Assembly: GCA_043764015.1 (NCBI GenBank)
Contig: JAYUKY010000127.1
Span: 1-25,854, forward strand
DNA: 25,854 bases
Direction: 5' to 3'
Origin: JANYGM01 sp043764015
GTDB taxonomy: Bacteria; Bacteroidota; Bacteroidia; Cytophagales; Thermonemataceae
Shown here: positions 1-7,226 of the stretch, in pieces
Layout: each line of letters opens with the position of its first letter
How positions within the stretch are numbered: the stretch's first letter is position 1
Made by a program: the position numbers and the translations under genes
The notes under the pieces: model-generated
What the model saw: only the letters and a program-made list of their open reading frames with translations
Databases searched by the model: none
What the model was told of the DNA's origin: nothing

Positions 1-545
1 AGTGCGTTCAGATAGTTTTAATGTCATTTTTTTGATGCCACAACTAGAACAAGTTTTAGAACTAGGATAAAACCTATCTACAACGGTCAAAAGTGAGCCG
101 TACCACTCACATTTGTACGTTAGTTGTCGTCTAAACTCATAAAATCCACCATCTAGAATGGCAGAGGCTAATTTGTGGTTTTTGCTCATTCCGCTTACGT
201 TCAAATCCTCTATTACTACCTCGCTGTGGTTTTTAGCTAAGTTAGGTAGTGAGTTTGTGAAGGCTATCTTTGCGAATACAAGCTGTTTTATAGTGGATTT
301 TTGCCACTTTTTGCTGTTCTTTTTTATAGTTTTTTGATTGTGGAACCCCTTTTTTATATTTTTTAGATAATTTTCTTTGCGCTATTTTTAGCTTTCTTGT
401 AAGGACGTTTATTTTCAAAAATAGTGCCTTCTGATAAGATGGCAAGGGTTTTTATACCTAAATCTACACCAACTGGATTATTTTTAATTTGTTTTGGATA
501 AATAGCATAATTACCAATGCTAGCGTTTTCATAAAGTTGTTTTAA
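1..545 (-). pseudogene. tnpB: Decayed IS200/IS605-family tnpB (OrfB), cut by the window's left edge
   Basis: TnpB is the RNA-guided RuvC-type nuclease carried by IS200/IS605 elements. On the minus strand three blocks of its catalytic half are readable, each in a different frame. The first is VGVDLGIKTLAIL, with the RuvC-I Asp codon at 462-464. The second is a Lys/Arg-rich stretch ending IRKDSLHKLTT (445-245). The third is NLAKNHSEVVIEDLNVSGM, with the RuvC-II Glu codon at 208-210, running into FYPSSKTCSSCG, the first half of the zinc ribbon (Cys codons near 49-51 and 40-42). Two frame changes, near 395-405 and near 243, are therefore needed to join them, so the gene is broken. The second zinc-ribbon half and RuvC-III Asp would lie left of the window. 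The upstream (right) boundary is uncertain; only the part from about 545 leftwards is recognisable. Confidence 0.85.
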
Positions 546-683
546 TTTAGTTACGTATGGTGCAAATTTAGCATTTATTTTTCATTTCTCTTACTTTTTC
601 GTACTTTTGCAAAACCTAAAAACTTACAAATAGTAGCTTCCACTCTTAATATTTGGGCGTTCATAAACCAACATATTTAATAA

Positions 684-1646
684 ATGAAAAACATTATTTC
701 AACGTGGTTTCAGGGCTTGCAAGACCGTATTTGCCTGTCTTTGGAGCAACTTGACACAAAAGAAAAATTTAAGGAAGACAAATGGGACAGAACCTCCAAT
801 GGTATTGCAGGCGGAGGCGGAAAAACCCGTATCTTGCAAAATGGACAGCTTTTAGAGAAAGGTGGTGTGGCATTTTCTGCTGTTTTTGGAGAAATAAACC
901 AAAATATGCAAAGTAAATTACAGATGCCTAACGGCGACTTTTTCGCTACTGGCGTGTCTATTGTGTTGCACCCAAACAGTCCTCACGTGCCTATTATACA
1001 TATGAACGTGAGATACTTTGAAATATACGACCCAAAAACGCAAAAAACTATCAACCAATGGTTTGGTGGCGGTATTGACCTCACCCCTCACTACGTAAAT
1101 GTAGAAGATGCACAGTTTTTTCATCAGCAACTCAAAAATACTTGTGATAGTTATGATAACGAAAGTTATGTTAAATACAAAAAATGGGCTGATGATTATT
1201 TTTACATCAAACACAGACAAGAAACTCGTGGAATTGGTGGGATTTTCTTTGATAGACTTGTGCCGAGTGAGTTTTTAAAGGAAAATATAGCAGAAAATAC
1301 ACAAAATCAAGAAAAAAAGCATACTTTTGAGGAGATTTGGTCGTTTGTGCAAAATTTAGGGGAAACCTTTGCTCCTACTTATACACATATAGCACAAAAA
1401 AACCGAAATTTACCGTTTACAGAGAAAGAAAAACGCTGGCAAATGCTTAGGCGTAGCCGTTATGTAGAGTATAATTTGGTGTATGATGCAGGTACAAAAT
1501 TTGGTTTAGAAAGTGATGGTCGTACAGAATCAATTTTGATGAGTATGCCCCCACAAGCACAATGGGCGTATGATTTCAAAGCAGAAAAAGATAGCAACGA
1601 AGAAAAAACATTAAATTTACTAAAAAAAGACATAAATTATGTGTGA
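684..1646 (+). CDS. hemF: Oxygen-dependent coproporphyrinogen III oxidase
   Basis: HemF oxidatively decarboxylates coproporphyrinogen III to protoporphyrinogen IX using O2, a late cytoplasmic step of haem synthesis. The 320-residue product has the family's usual length (about 300) and its signature blocks: GGGGKTRIL (43-51), EKGGVAFSAVFGE (58-70), HPNSPHVPIIHMNVRYFE (96-113), WFGGGIDLTPHY (126-137, with the conserved Asp of GGGxDLTP), the ETRGIGGIFFD segment (180-190) and RRSRYVEYNLVYDAGTKFGL (256-275), followed by ESILMSMPP. The start has no competing in-frame upstream codon and is preceded by an A/T-rich leader. It is the first intact gene in the window and is followed after 82 bp by the thioesterase on the same strand. 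Presence of the O2-dependent form points to aerobic growth. No unusual residue was seen. Confidence 0.97.
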   Translation: MKNIISTWFQGLQDRICLSLEQLDTKEKFKEDKWDRTSNGIAGGGGKTRILQNGQLLEKGGVAFSAVFGEINQNMQSKLQMPNGDFFATGVSIVLHPNSPHVPIIHMNVRYFEIYDPKTQKTINQWFGGGIDLTPHYVNVEDAQFFHQQLKNTCDSYDNESYVKYKKWADDYFYIKHRQETRGIGGIFFDRLVPSEFLKENIAENTQNQEKKHTFEEIWSFVQNLGETFAPTYTHIAQKNRNLPFTEKEKRWQMLRRSRYVEYNLVYDAGTKFGLESDGRTESILMSMPPQAQWAYDFKAEKDSNEEKTLNLLKKDINYV

Positions 1647-1722
1647 GGTGTGAAGTGTGATGTAACATACAATTTGTACTCTGTATTTTACCTCACACCT
1701 CACACTTTACACATCACACTTC
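1641..1722. repeat. Interleaved inverted repeats of CACAC-type sequence between hemF and the thioesterase gene
   Basis: The segment 1641-1653 (GTGTGAGGTGTGA) is the exact reverse complement of 1693-1705, and 1652-1663 (GAAGTGTGATGT) is the exact reverse complement of 1711-1722. The two pairings overlap in their left arms, so alternative hairpins can form. The left arm begins inside the last hemF codons, and the right arms stop 6 bp before the next ATG. There is no T-run, so it is not an obvious terminator. Confidence 0.75.
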
Positions 1723-1728
1723 AAAAAG

Positions 1729-2250
1729 ATGAGTAAGAAAACGAAATTTGCAAAGGAGTCATTTACTATAATGACTGAAATGGTGCTTCCAAATGACACC
1801 AACACGCTTCAAAACCTTATGGGTGGACGTATGATGCACTTTATGGATATTGTGGCGGCTATTGCGGCTCAAAAACACTCTAACCGTATTGTTGTAACGG
1901 CTTCTGTGGATAGTGTGTCGTTTAGAGAGCCAGTAAAATTGGGTAATGTCGTAACATTTCAAGCGAAAGTTACGAGGTCTTTTAACTCGTCTATGGAGGT
2001 GAATATTGAGGTTTGGGCAGAGGATATTCCTGCGCAAAAGCGCGAAAAAACCAATTCTGCATTTTTTACTTTTGTTGCTGTTGACCAATCTGGGCGACCT
2101 ATTGATGTGCCAGAAGTCATACCTGAGACAGAAGAAGAAATTGCGCTTTATGATGCTGCTTTGCGCCGCCGTCAGTTGCGTTTAGTGCTTGCAGGACGTA
2201 TGAAACCAGATGAAGCAACAGAATTAAAAGCACTTTTTGATGAATTATAA
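1729..2250 (+). CDS. Hotdog-fold acyl-CoA thioesterase (acyl-CoA hydrolase family)
   Basis: The product (173 aa) is a cytoplasmic single-hotdog thioesterase of the acyl-CoA hydrolase (BACH/YciA-like) group, which hydrolyses acyl-CoA to free fatty acid and CoA. The family signature is plain: LPNDTNTLQNLMGGRMMHFMD (20-40), with the conserved Asn ahead of the GG pair and the Asp at 40 ending the hotdog helix start, then VVTASVDSVSFREPVKLGN (55-73), which is the core strand and the typical REPVKLGD-like turn. The C-terminal 45 residues are acidic and Arg-rich, with a helical DAALRRRQLRLVLAGRM segment often seen in the Bacteroidota branch. Its stop overlaps the start of the glycosyltransferase gene. 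Chain-length preference cannot be read from the sequence. Confidence 0.92.
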   Translation: MSKKTKFAKESFTIMTEMVLPNDTNTLQNLMGGRMMHFMDIVAAIAAQKHSNRIVVTASVDSVSFREPVKLGNVVTFQAKVTRSFNSSMEVNIEVWAEDIPAQKREKTNSAFFTFVAVDQSGRPIDVPEVIPETEEEIALYDAALRRRQLRLVLAGRMKPDEATELKALFDEL

Positions 2251-3343
2251 TGATAATTTAACCACCCCCAGCCCCTCCTTGAAAGGAGGAGAGCTTTTTG
2301 TTCCCTCCTCCAAAGAAGAGGAGCTAAAAGTTCCCCTCCTTTTTAAGGAGGGGTTAGGGGTGGTTAGTGAGCTTTCAATTACAGTCATTATTCCTACCTA
2401 CAACGGTGCAAAAAAAGTCATTAATTGCCTTCATTCCCTAGAAAAACAAACTTTCCAAGATTTTGAAACTATTGTTGTTATTGATGGCTCTACTGATGAT
2501 ACAAAAGCTATTTTGGAAACTATAAAATGGCTTTTAAAAGATTTTAAGGTAGTTTTTCAAGAAAATAAAGGTCGTGCTTGTGTGCGTAATACAGGCGTAA
2601 GGCACGCAAAAGGTGATTTATTACTGTTTCTTGATGATGATATGCGTTTAGAAGCCAAAGGCGTAGAAAAACATCTTTTACATCATCAAAGTATTTATAA
2701 TAAAAACCATATCAACCATAATAGTAATATTAAAAATATTTATAATAAAACTCAATACAGTTTTTTAATAGGAAATGCTATTGAAGATTTGACATTAGTA
2801 AAAACTGATATTCAAGCATACAGGGCATATTTAAGTAGGAAATGGGCAAATATTGGAAAAAAGAATATTCCTTTAAATCAAAATAATTTCTTTTTAATGG
2901 CAGCTAATTTGTCTGTTCCTAAGCAGTTATTAGATTTTTTGGGTGGTTTTGATGAGAAACTGACAGATGCGGAAGATTATGATTTGGGTAAACGTGCCTT
3001 AGAACAAGATTATGTTATTTATTTTGATAATGAAATTATAGGTTTTCACGACGACTTTATCACTTGCGTCTCTTACATCAAGCGGCAAAAACAATACAAG
3101 ACTTCGCATTTAAAGTTAAAAGAACTGTATCCAGAGCGTTATGCACAAAATCAATATATCCAAAAGCCTGCAAAAGGACTAAAAAAGCTGATTTATTGGT
3201 TGTTTTCTGCTGATTTTTGGGTGGATATGATTGATGAAAAAAATATTTTTAAGTATAATTTTTTGAAGGTTTTGCCACAAAAACTGCGTTATAAACTTTA
3301 TGACGTGATTATTGCGGCGCAAGCGGTACATTTTCCTAAGTAA
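2240..3343 (+). CDS. Family 2 glycosyltransferase with a repeat-derived N-terminus
   Basis: The core is a GT-A, family-2 glycosyltransferase, which transfers a sugar from a nucleotide-sugar to a cell-surface acceptor. From the ATG at 2240 the domain starts at ITVIIPTYNG (about 47-56). It continues with VIDGSTDDTKAI (80-91), NKGRACVRNTGVRHAKGD (109-126) and the DxD-type LFLDDDMRLE (129-138), and later GGFDEKLTDAEDYDLGKR, the acceptor-side ED motif. No membrane helix is evident. The ATG overlaps the thioesterase stop (2248-2250), but roughly codons 7-42 are encoded by a palindromic repeat at 2259-2366 and read TTPSPSLKGGE, VPSSKEEEL and similar. That extension is not part of any GT-A fold. The native start may have been lost, or a GTG near 2360 may be used instead. 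Donor and acceptor are unknown. Confidence 0.9.
   Translation: MNYNDNLTTPSPSLKGGELFVPSSKEEELKVPLLFKEGLGVVSELSITVIIPTYNGAKKVINCLHSLEKQTFQDFETIVVIDGSTDDTKAILETIKWLLKDFKVVFQENKGRACVRNTGVRHAKGDLLLFLDDDMRLEAKGVEKHLLHHQSIYNKNHINHNSNIKNIYNKTQYSFLIGNAIEDLTLVKTDIQAYRAYLSRKWANIGKKNIPLNQNNFFLMAANLSVPKQLLDFLGGFDEKLTDAEDYDLGKRALEQDYVIYFDNEIIGFHDDFITCVSYIKRQKQYKTSHLKLKELYPERYAQNQYIQKPAKGLKKLIYWLFSADFWVDMIDEKNIFKYNFLKVLPQKLRYKLYDVIIAAQAVHFPK
2259..2366. repeat. Palindromic interspersed repeat inserted in the 5' end of the glycosyltransferase gene
   Basis: The outer arms 2259-2280 (TAACCACCCCCAGCCCCTCC and two more bases) and 2345-2366 are reverse complements at 20 of 22 positions. Between them lie two ~30-bp imperfect tandem units (2272-2303 and 2304-2333), each containing a CCTCC...GGAGG mini-hairpin, then the closing CCCTCC-TTTTT-AAGGAGG. 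CCCCTCCTT/AAGGAGGGG repeats are common intergenic elements in Bacteroidota and cyanobacteria (from memory). Here the element lies within the open frame and adds no stop codon. Confidence 0.85.
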
Positions 3344-3364
3344 AAGTAAACAAGAAACTTCCAA

Positions 3365-3580
3365 ATGAATAATCACGAGATAGACAAACAAATATTTATT
3401 TCAAATTATGAAATATCTGATATTGAAGCATTTGGAAAAATGTATGTACTGGAAGAGCTAATGATTTATTTGCCATCAAGTCCTACCAAAAGTGAAAAAG
3501 AGATTTTTCAGAGCTTGCTTGGTACGCTGGGGCTTAACCTACGGATATATGGATTGGATACAATCAAACAATACTTTTGA
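3365..3580 (+). CDS. Small protein of unknown function (71 aa)
   Basis: I do not recognise this protein. It starts 21 bp after the glycosyltransferase stop on the same strand, so it could be the last gene of that transcription unit. The 71 residues are soluble-looking and mildly acidic, with a probable helix (ISDIEAFGKMYVLEELMIYL), a short linker PSSPTKSEKE and a second helical segment ending GLDTIKQYF. No signal peptide, metal-binding motif or membrane segment is visible. The A-rich leader before ATG resembles that of neighbouring genes. The next gene begins 99 bp later. Being short, it could be a chance ORF; the compact spacing and sensible amino-acid composition favour a real gene. Confidence 0.5.
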   Translation: MNNHEIDKQIFISNYEISDIEAFGKMYVLEELMIYLPSSPTKSEKEIFQSLLGTLGLNLRIYGLDTIKQYF

Positions 3581-3679
3581 GCTAATAATGCAATGGAGAG
3601 AGCAAACAGGAAATTTATAAAAATCAATATTTTTAACCTTCAGAATAAAAACATATCTTAAACATATTTAAAAACTAAA

Positions 3680-4978
3680 ATGAAATTTTTTTTATTACTA
3701 CTACTTATAATTTCTTCATTTACAATCTCTTGCCATAACGAGAAAGGATATCCTGTTAAAGTTAAGCATAAAACGCTGTTTTTTTCGTCTAATGGCAGTT
3801 TTATCAACTTTAATCTTGACGAAAATAAAATTAATTGGGAGTATAATAGTGCCATAGACTCCACAGGAAATAGAAACTATTTTGCAGTAGATGGACAAAG
3901 TGTTTTTATGTCTTTTGAAAGTGGAAAACTTATAAATTTTGATTTAAACACAGGTAAAATCATTTGGAAACACCAAATTTATGGTGTTGAAGACCAAGTT
4001 TTAGATATGAGTAGTGCTGAAAATGCTGAAGCAGAAATGTTGAAGCCTATGATGCCTTTGTTTATGACTAAGCCTTTGGTAGATGGTGAAAATATTGTTA
4101 TTGCTTCAACTGGGCAACCATCTGTTACACAAGGATATTTATATAAATTTAGCAAGGCTAGCGGTGAAAAAAAGTGGCACGAAGAGCTTCCAACCCAATT
4201 CAACCTATTTGCACCAGTTAAGTACCGTAATTTTTATTTTGTAAATTCCGCAGTATTTCTTAGAAAAATAAATATAGAAGATGGCTCTAGTATGTCATAT
4301 AATATGTTTGATGCAAATACAGAGGTTGCTGGACAACCAACCCAGAACCACGAAGTAAATCAGTTCCAATATCCAATTTATAATCAAATGCAATCTGATG
4401 ACAAAAATATTTATATTGGTGATGAAAAAGGAAGGTTTTTTTGTTTGAATTTAGATAAAAATGCTGATTTGCCAAATGGTGATATTTCTGATTTTAACAA
4501 TACATTCATCAAAAATCCCAAAGTTTTTAAATGGGTATTTAGTGACGAAAGTTTTGATTTTCAAGAGAATAACATCACATTTTTAGAAGATGGCGTGCTA
4601 TATACCGAAATGAAAAACGGTGCAGCCACACAATCTTGTCTGTATGCAATAGCTACTGAAAACGGAAAACCAAAATGGAAAAAAGTTATCAATGGAAACG
4701 TTTTAAATTGGTCGCAACAAAATGATAAAATAATTGGAAATACCAAAAATACCATTTTTTATTTAGATAAAAAGGGTGATAATTTTGTTGAGATAAAAAT
4801 AGAAGATAAACCACTATCTAACATAGCGTTAATGGATAAAACTCATCTAATATATGTAACTCAAAAGGGTATAGAAGTTTTAGATACTGAAACAAAAACG
4901 ACAAAAATTATCTATAAAAAACCGCATAATCATCAAGGAGAGCATAATTATGTACAAATTAAATATATTGGCAAATAA
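3680..4978 (+). CDS. PQQ-type beta-propeller lipoprotein
   Basis: The product (432 aa) is an exported lipoprotein. It has a Lys, a hydrophobic run (FFLLLLLIISS) and a lipobox-like FTISC with the lipidated Cys at 18. The mature part carries repeated outer-strand motifs of the pyrrolo-quinoline-quinone-like propeller: NLDENKINWEYN, DLNTGKIIWKHQIYG, SKASGEKKWHEELP, NGKPKWKKVING and DTETKTTKIIYKKP. These are spaced some 50-100 residues apart, as in BamB-like or quinoprotein-like repeat proteins. No catalytic Asp/Ca site of quinoprotein dehydrogenases was recognised, so a binding or scaffold role is more likely than an enzyme. It probably sits on the periplasmic face of a membrane. It precedes another exported protein by 58 bp. 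BamB itself is possible but not favoured; partners are unknown. Confidence 0.8.
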   Translation: MKFFLLLLLIISSFTISCHNEKGYPVKVKHKTLFFSSNGSFINFNLDENKINWEYNSAIDSTGNRNYFAVDGQSVFMSFESGKLINFDLNTGKIIWKHQIYGVEDQVLDMSSAENAEAEMLKPMMPLFMTKPLVDGENIVIASTGQPSVTQGYLYKFSKASGEKKWHEELPTQFNLFAPVKYRNFYFVNSAVFLRKINIEDGSSMSYNMFDANTEVAGQPTQNHEVNQFQYPIYNQMQSDDKNIYIGDEKGRFFCLNLDKNADLPNGDISDFNNTFIKNPKVFKWVFSDESFDFQENNITFLEDGVLYTEMKNGAATQSCLYAIATENGKPKWKKVINGNVLNWSQQNDKIIGNTKNTIFYLDKKGDNFVEIKIEDKPLSNIALMDKTHLIYVTQKGIEVLDTETKTTKIIYKKPHNHQGEHNYVQIKYIGK

Positions 4979-5036
4979 TGTGGGGGGCAAATAAGAGATT
5001 TATAAGGATTGAAAAAATGATAAACAAAATGATAAA

Positions 5037-6287
5037 ATGATGAAAAAAATAATAATTAGTATTTTTTTATTTTTTATTTTTTTTAATGGGTTTGCACAAG
5101 TTGCAGATACTATTAAGATAAAAGCAGGAAAACCGTATGCTTTTTTGATTAGTATTCCTGAATATTCAATACAAGTAGTTGGTGATAATCTTGAAGATGA
5201 AAAAAATGAGTTGAAAAATAATTTTAAAAACCAAAAATTAGAAGTTATTTTAATTCAAAAGCATTGTTTTTTGAAATTTGAAAGCGGTCAAGGATTGGAT
5301 ATGACAAATACAGTAAACCCTTATACATCAACGGCTTACTGGAGCGGAAAAGTGTATGATGAAATAGAATTGCTTGATAGAATCACAAATACCACAGCGT
5401 TTATTGCAGAAAAAATGGGCGTTGATGTGAAATCTACATACGTTATCAAAGCTATTGCTAGTAATGAAGAGATAAATAAATTATTATCAAGTAATAATAT
5501 CAATAAAAACTCAAGAGTTACATTAAATAAATATCTTCAAATGTTTCATAATGCTGCTTTAACTATAAACGAAGAATTTTGGTTGATGCAAGAAATCCCT
5601 AAAATTAAAAATATAAAAATATTTTTTGTTGAAAATGATAAGAATAAAATTTATAAAAATTATGAATTTAATTCATTGGGACAAATTACGTATGAAAATG
5701 AAGGTAAAAGCAATGGTTGGCGAAAATATATTTATGAAAATGATATGCTTAAAAAGATTGAAAAAAGAGATAGAGAGATATTGGTTAATTATGATGACAA
5801 TAAAATGATTTTGTCAGAAAATATTGGAGATGCAAATGAAACTACTGTTTTTTGGGTTGAAAACAATATTTTATTATCTAAACGATATATTTTGATGAAA
5901 GATAATGCGTATGCTAGCCAAAATACAATTATTGAGGAAAAAATAGAAGCTAATGGAGTTGTAAATGGAATTATAAAATATTCAAACGGTCAGATAATAG
6001 AAAAAAACTACTCAACTCCTTATGGTTCATTTCCTTATGTTCATACCTACACCTCTTATCAAAGTGCGGCTGCAAATCAAAAGCCTGAATTTATGGAGCA
6101 AAAAAGATATAAGATAGAAAAAAAAGGAACGTCTGTTTTTGAAAAATATTATTCAGATGCACAAAAATCAAATGAAAAAGATAACTACAAACTAAACAAA
6201 ACATTTTACTTGAATGAAAATAATTTAATTTATAAAATAAGTAGTAAGAAAGGGATTTTAAAAATTGAATATACTTTTTATCCATAA
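5037..6287 (+). CDS. Secreted protein of unknown function
   Basis: The 416-residue product begins MMKKIIISIFLFFIFFNGFAQ, a classical Bacteroidota signal peptide with cleavage after AQ, so it should reach the periplasm or beyond. The mature part has no family I can name. Residues ~205-260 and 330-416 look like strand-rich repeats of the form YEFNSLGQITYENEGKSNG, YENDMLKKIEKRD and YKLNKTFYLNENNLIYKIS. This pattern resembles YD/RHS-like or MORN-like beta repeats. Two adjacent ATG codons (5037 and 5040) can start it. The leader contains a threefold AAAATGATAAA pattern with two extra out-of-frame ATGs. It follows the propeller lipoprotein by 58 bp, so the two may be co-transcribed. Very low G+C. 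Confidence 0.7.
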   Translation: MMKKIIISIFLFFIFFNGFAQVADTIKIKAGKPYAFLISIPEYSIQVVGDNLEDEKNELKNNFKNQKLEVILIQKHCFLKFESGQGLDMTNTVNPYTSTAYWSGKVYDEIELLDRITNTTAFIAEKMGVDVKSTYVIKAIASNEEINKLLSSNNINKNSRVTLNKYLQMFHNAALTINEEFWLMQEIPKIKNIKIFFVENDKNKIYKNYEFNSLGQITYENEGKSNGWRKYIYENDMLKKIEKRDREILVNYDDNKMILSENIGDANETTVFWVENNILLSKRYILMKDNAYASQNTIIEEKIEANGVVNGIIKYSNGQIIEKNYSTPYGSFPYVHTYTSYQSAAANQKPEFMEQKRYKIEKKGTSVFEKYYSDAQKSNEKDNYKLNKTFYLNENNLIYKISSKKGILKIEYTFYP

Positions 6288-6325
6288 AAACAATAAGTAA
6301 CAAAAAATAAATAGGGATAAAAAAA

Positions 6326-6493
6326 TTGTTACTGTAAAAATTCCGTTGCAAATTTCATGTAGGAACACGCCTTGGCGTGTTCCTGCGCTGGGTAATGTTC
6401 CTATTTGCCGAGATTTCGCTAGATTCAGAACACGCCATGGCATGTTCCTACGTTGATAAATACATTTTTGCAACGGAACTCTTACAGTAACAA
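6326..6493. mobile_element. MITE-like element with ~29-bp terminal inverted repeats
   Basis: The ends 6326-6354 and 6465-6493 are imperfect inverted repeats (25 of 29 positions match), both beginning TTGTTACTGTA and both containing TTCCGTTGCAAA. The ~168-bp interior encodes no protein. It carries a perfect 11-bp-arm hairpin at 6361-6371/6374-6384 (AGGAACACGCC) and a second, slightly decayed copy at 6428-6436/6439-6447. A 14-bp direct repeat, AGTAACAAAAAATA, occurs at 6296-6309 and 6486-6499, but its right copy overlaps the terminal repeat, so it is not a clean target duplication. Size, ends and lack of coding match a non-autonomous element. The parent transposase is not in the window. Confidence 0.75.
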
Positions 6494-6501
6494 AAAATAT
6501 T

Positions 6502-6984
6502 CTATAAAATTCCTGCAAAACGAGTGTCTATTTCAGCTATTTTTTTGAGAAAAGCATCAGTTTCTAATTACTTTTTCTTGATAATAGCCATTTCTTTTTT
6601 AAGTTCAATATTCTCTTTTTTGATTTCTATATTGTCCTTTTGCATTTTTTGTGTTTTTACTTCAATTGGGCGCATAGCTGCTCTCCTGTCCCAAAAAATA
6701 GTAACTATTAGTCCAAATATCCCAGCTAAAAGACCAAGCATAATGTAAAGCAACATACGCTTACCTACTTCATCAAAACGCTTATCAATGCCTTCAAACT
6801 TAGTTTCAAATTTGGCGTTAGTAATTGCTTGTTGCTTATTAGCTTCCGCTATTTGTTTATTAGTTTCTGCTACTTATTTAACAAGTTCAAGCAGAATTTC
6901 TCTGTCAGTTGGTGCGAGGGTTTGCGCAGGCAACGGACAAATAACCACAAAGAACATCAATATAATAAGAATAACTTGTTTCAT
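6502..6984 (-). pseudogene. Broken gene for an exported membrane/coiled-coil protein
   Basis: The frame runs 160 codons from ATG at 6984 to TAG at 6502-6504 with no frameshift, but two TAA codons interrupt it: 6874-6876 (codon 37) and 6568-6570 (codon 139). The conceptual protein has a signal peptide (MKQVILIILMFFVVICPLPAQ), the segment LAPTDREILLELVK, and a Lys/Gln/Ala-rich helix (AETNKQIAEANKQQ). A single membrane span (LLYIMLGLLAGIFGLIVTIF) follows, then WDRRAAMRPIEVKTQK and a basic coiled coil (DNIEIKKENIELKKEM). From memory, APTDRE...WDRR...P proteins are a common family in Cytophagales with unknown role. Both stops are one substitution away from sense codons. Loss of function is the simplest reading. 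Confidence 0.75.
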
Positions 6985-7226
6985 AATACAAATATAATCA
7001 AAAATTTTTAATAACTAAAAATTTTTGAATTAAAATTACGTAAAAAACACGTTATTTCTACCCAAAATACAACTATTTTAGGCTTATTTTAGTCAATATT
7101 AGGCATAATCAGAAAATAAATATAAAAAATCTACTTAAAATTCTTTAAAATCTCCAAAAAAAGATTATTTTTGCGCCCAAATTAAGTATTTAAAAATATT
7201 CAAAATATCTCTAATATTCTTCAAAA
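6985..7226. other. Intergenic region upstream of the deoxyhypusine-synthase-like gene
   Basis: This very AT-rich stretch lies between a minus-strand pseudogene and a plus-strand gene. It carries a -7 box (7166-7173) for the rightward gene. No RNA gene, ORF of note or long hairpin was found in the rest. Confidence 0.5.
7166..7173 (+). promoter_or_regulatory. -7 promoter box (TATTTTTG)
   Basis: This site matches the Bacteroidota sigma-70 -7 consensus TAnnTTTG and is followed by CGCCC, 54 bp before the ATG at 7227. No convincing TTTG -33 element was seen upstream, so the call rests on the -7 box and position. Confidence 0.5.

Noticed and set aside
575..664. 29-codon minus-strand ORF upstream of the tnpB remnant
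   Set aside because: It could be part of the decayed transposase or chance; the residues do not match a TnpB segment well enough to claim.
918..1220. 100-codon minus-strand ORF inside hemF
   Set aside because: It is antisense to well-conserved hemF motifs and has no recognisable features.
6296..6499. 14-bp direct repeat AGTAACAAAAAATA as target-site duplication of the MITE
   Set aside because: The right copy overlaps the terminal inverted repeat and the left copy lies 16 bp outside the left end, so it is not a flanking duplication.
6524..7011. Plus-strand ORFs of 60-74 codons in the gap before the deoxyhypusine-synthase-like gene
   Set aside because: They lie opposite a clearly protein-like minus-strand pseudogene with signal peptide and membrane span; the plus-strand products are low-complexity hydrophobic.
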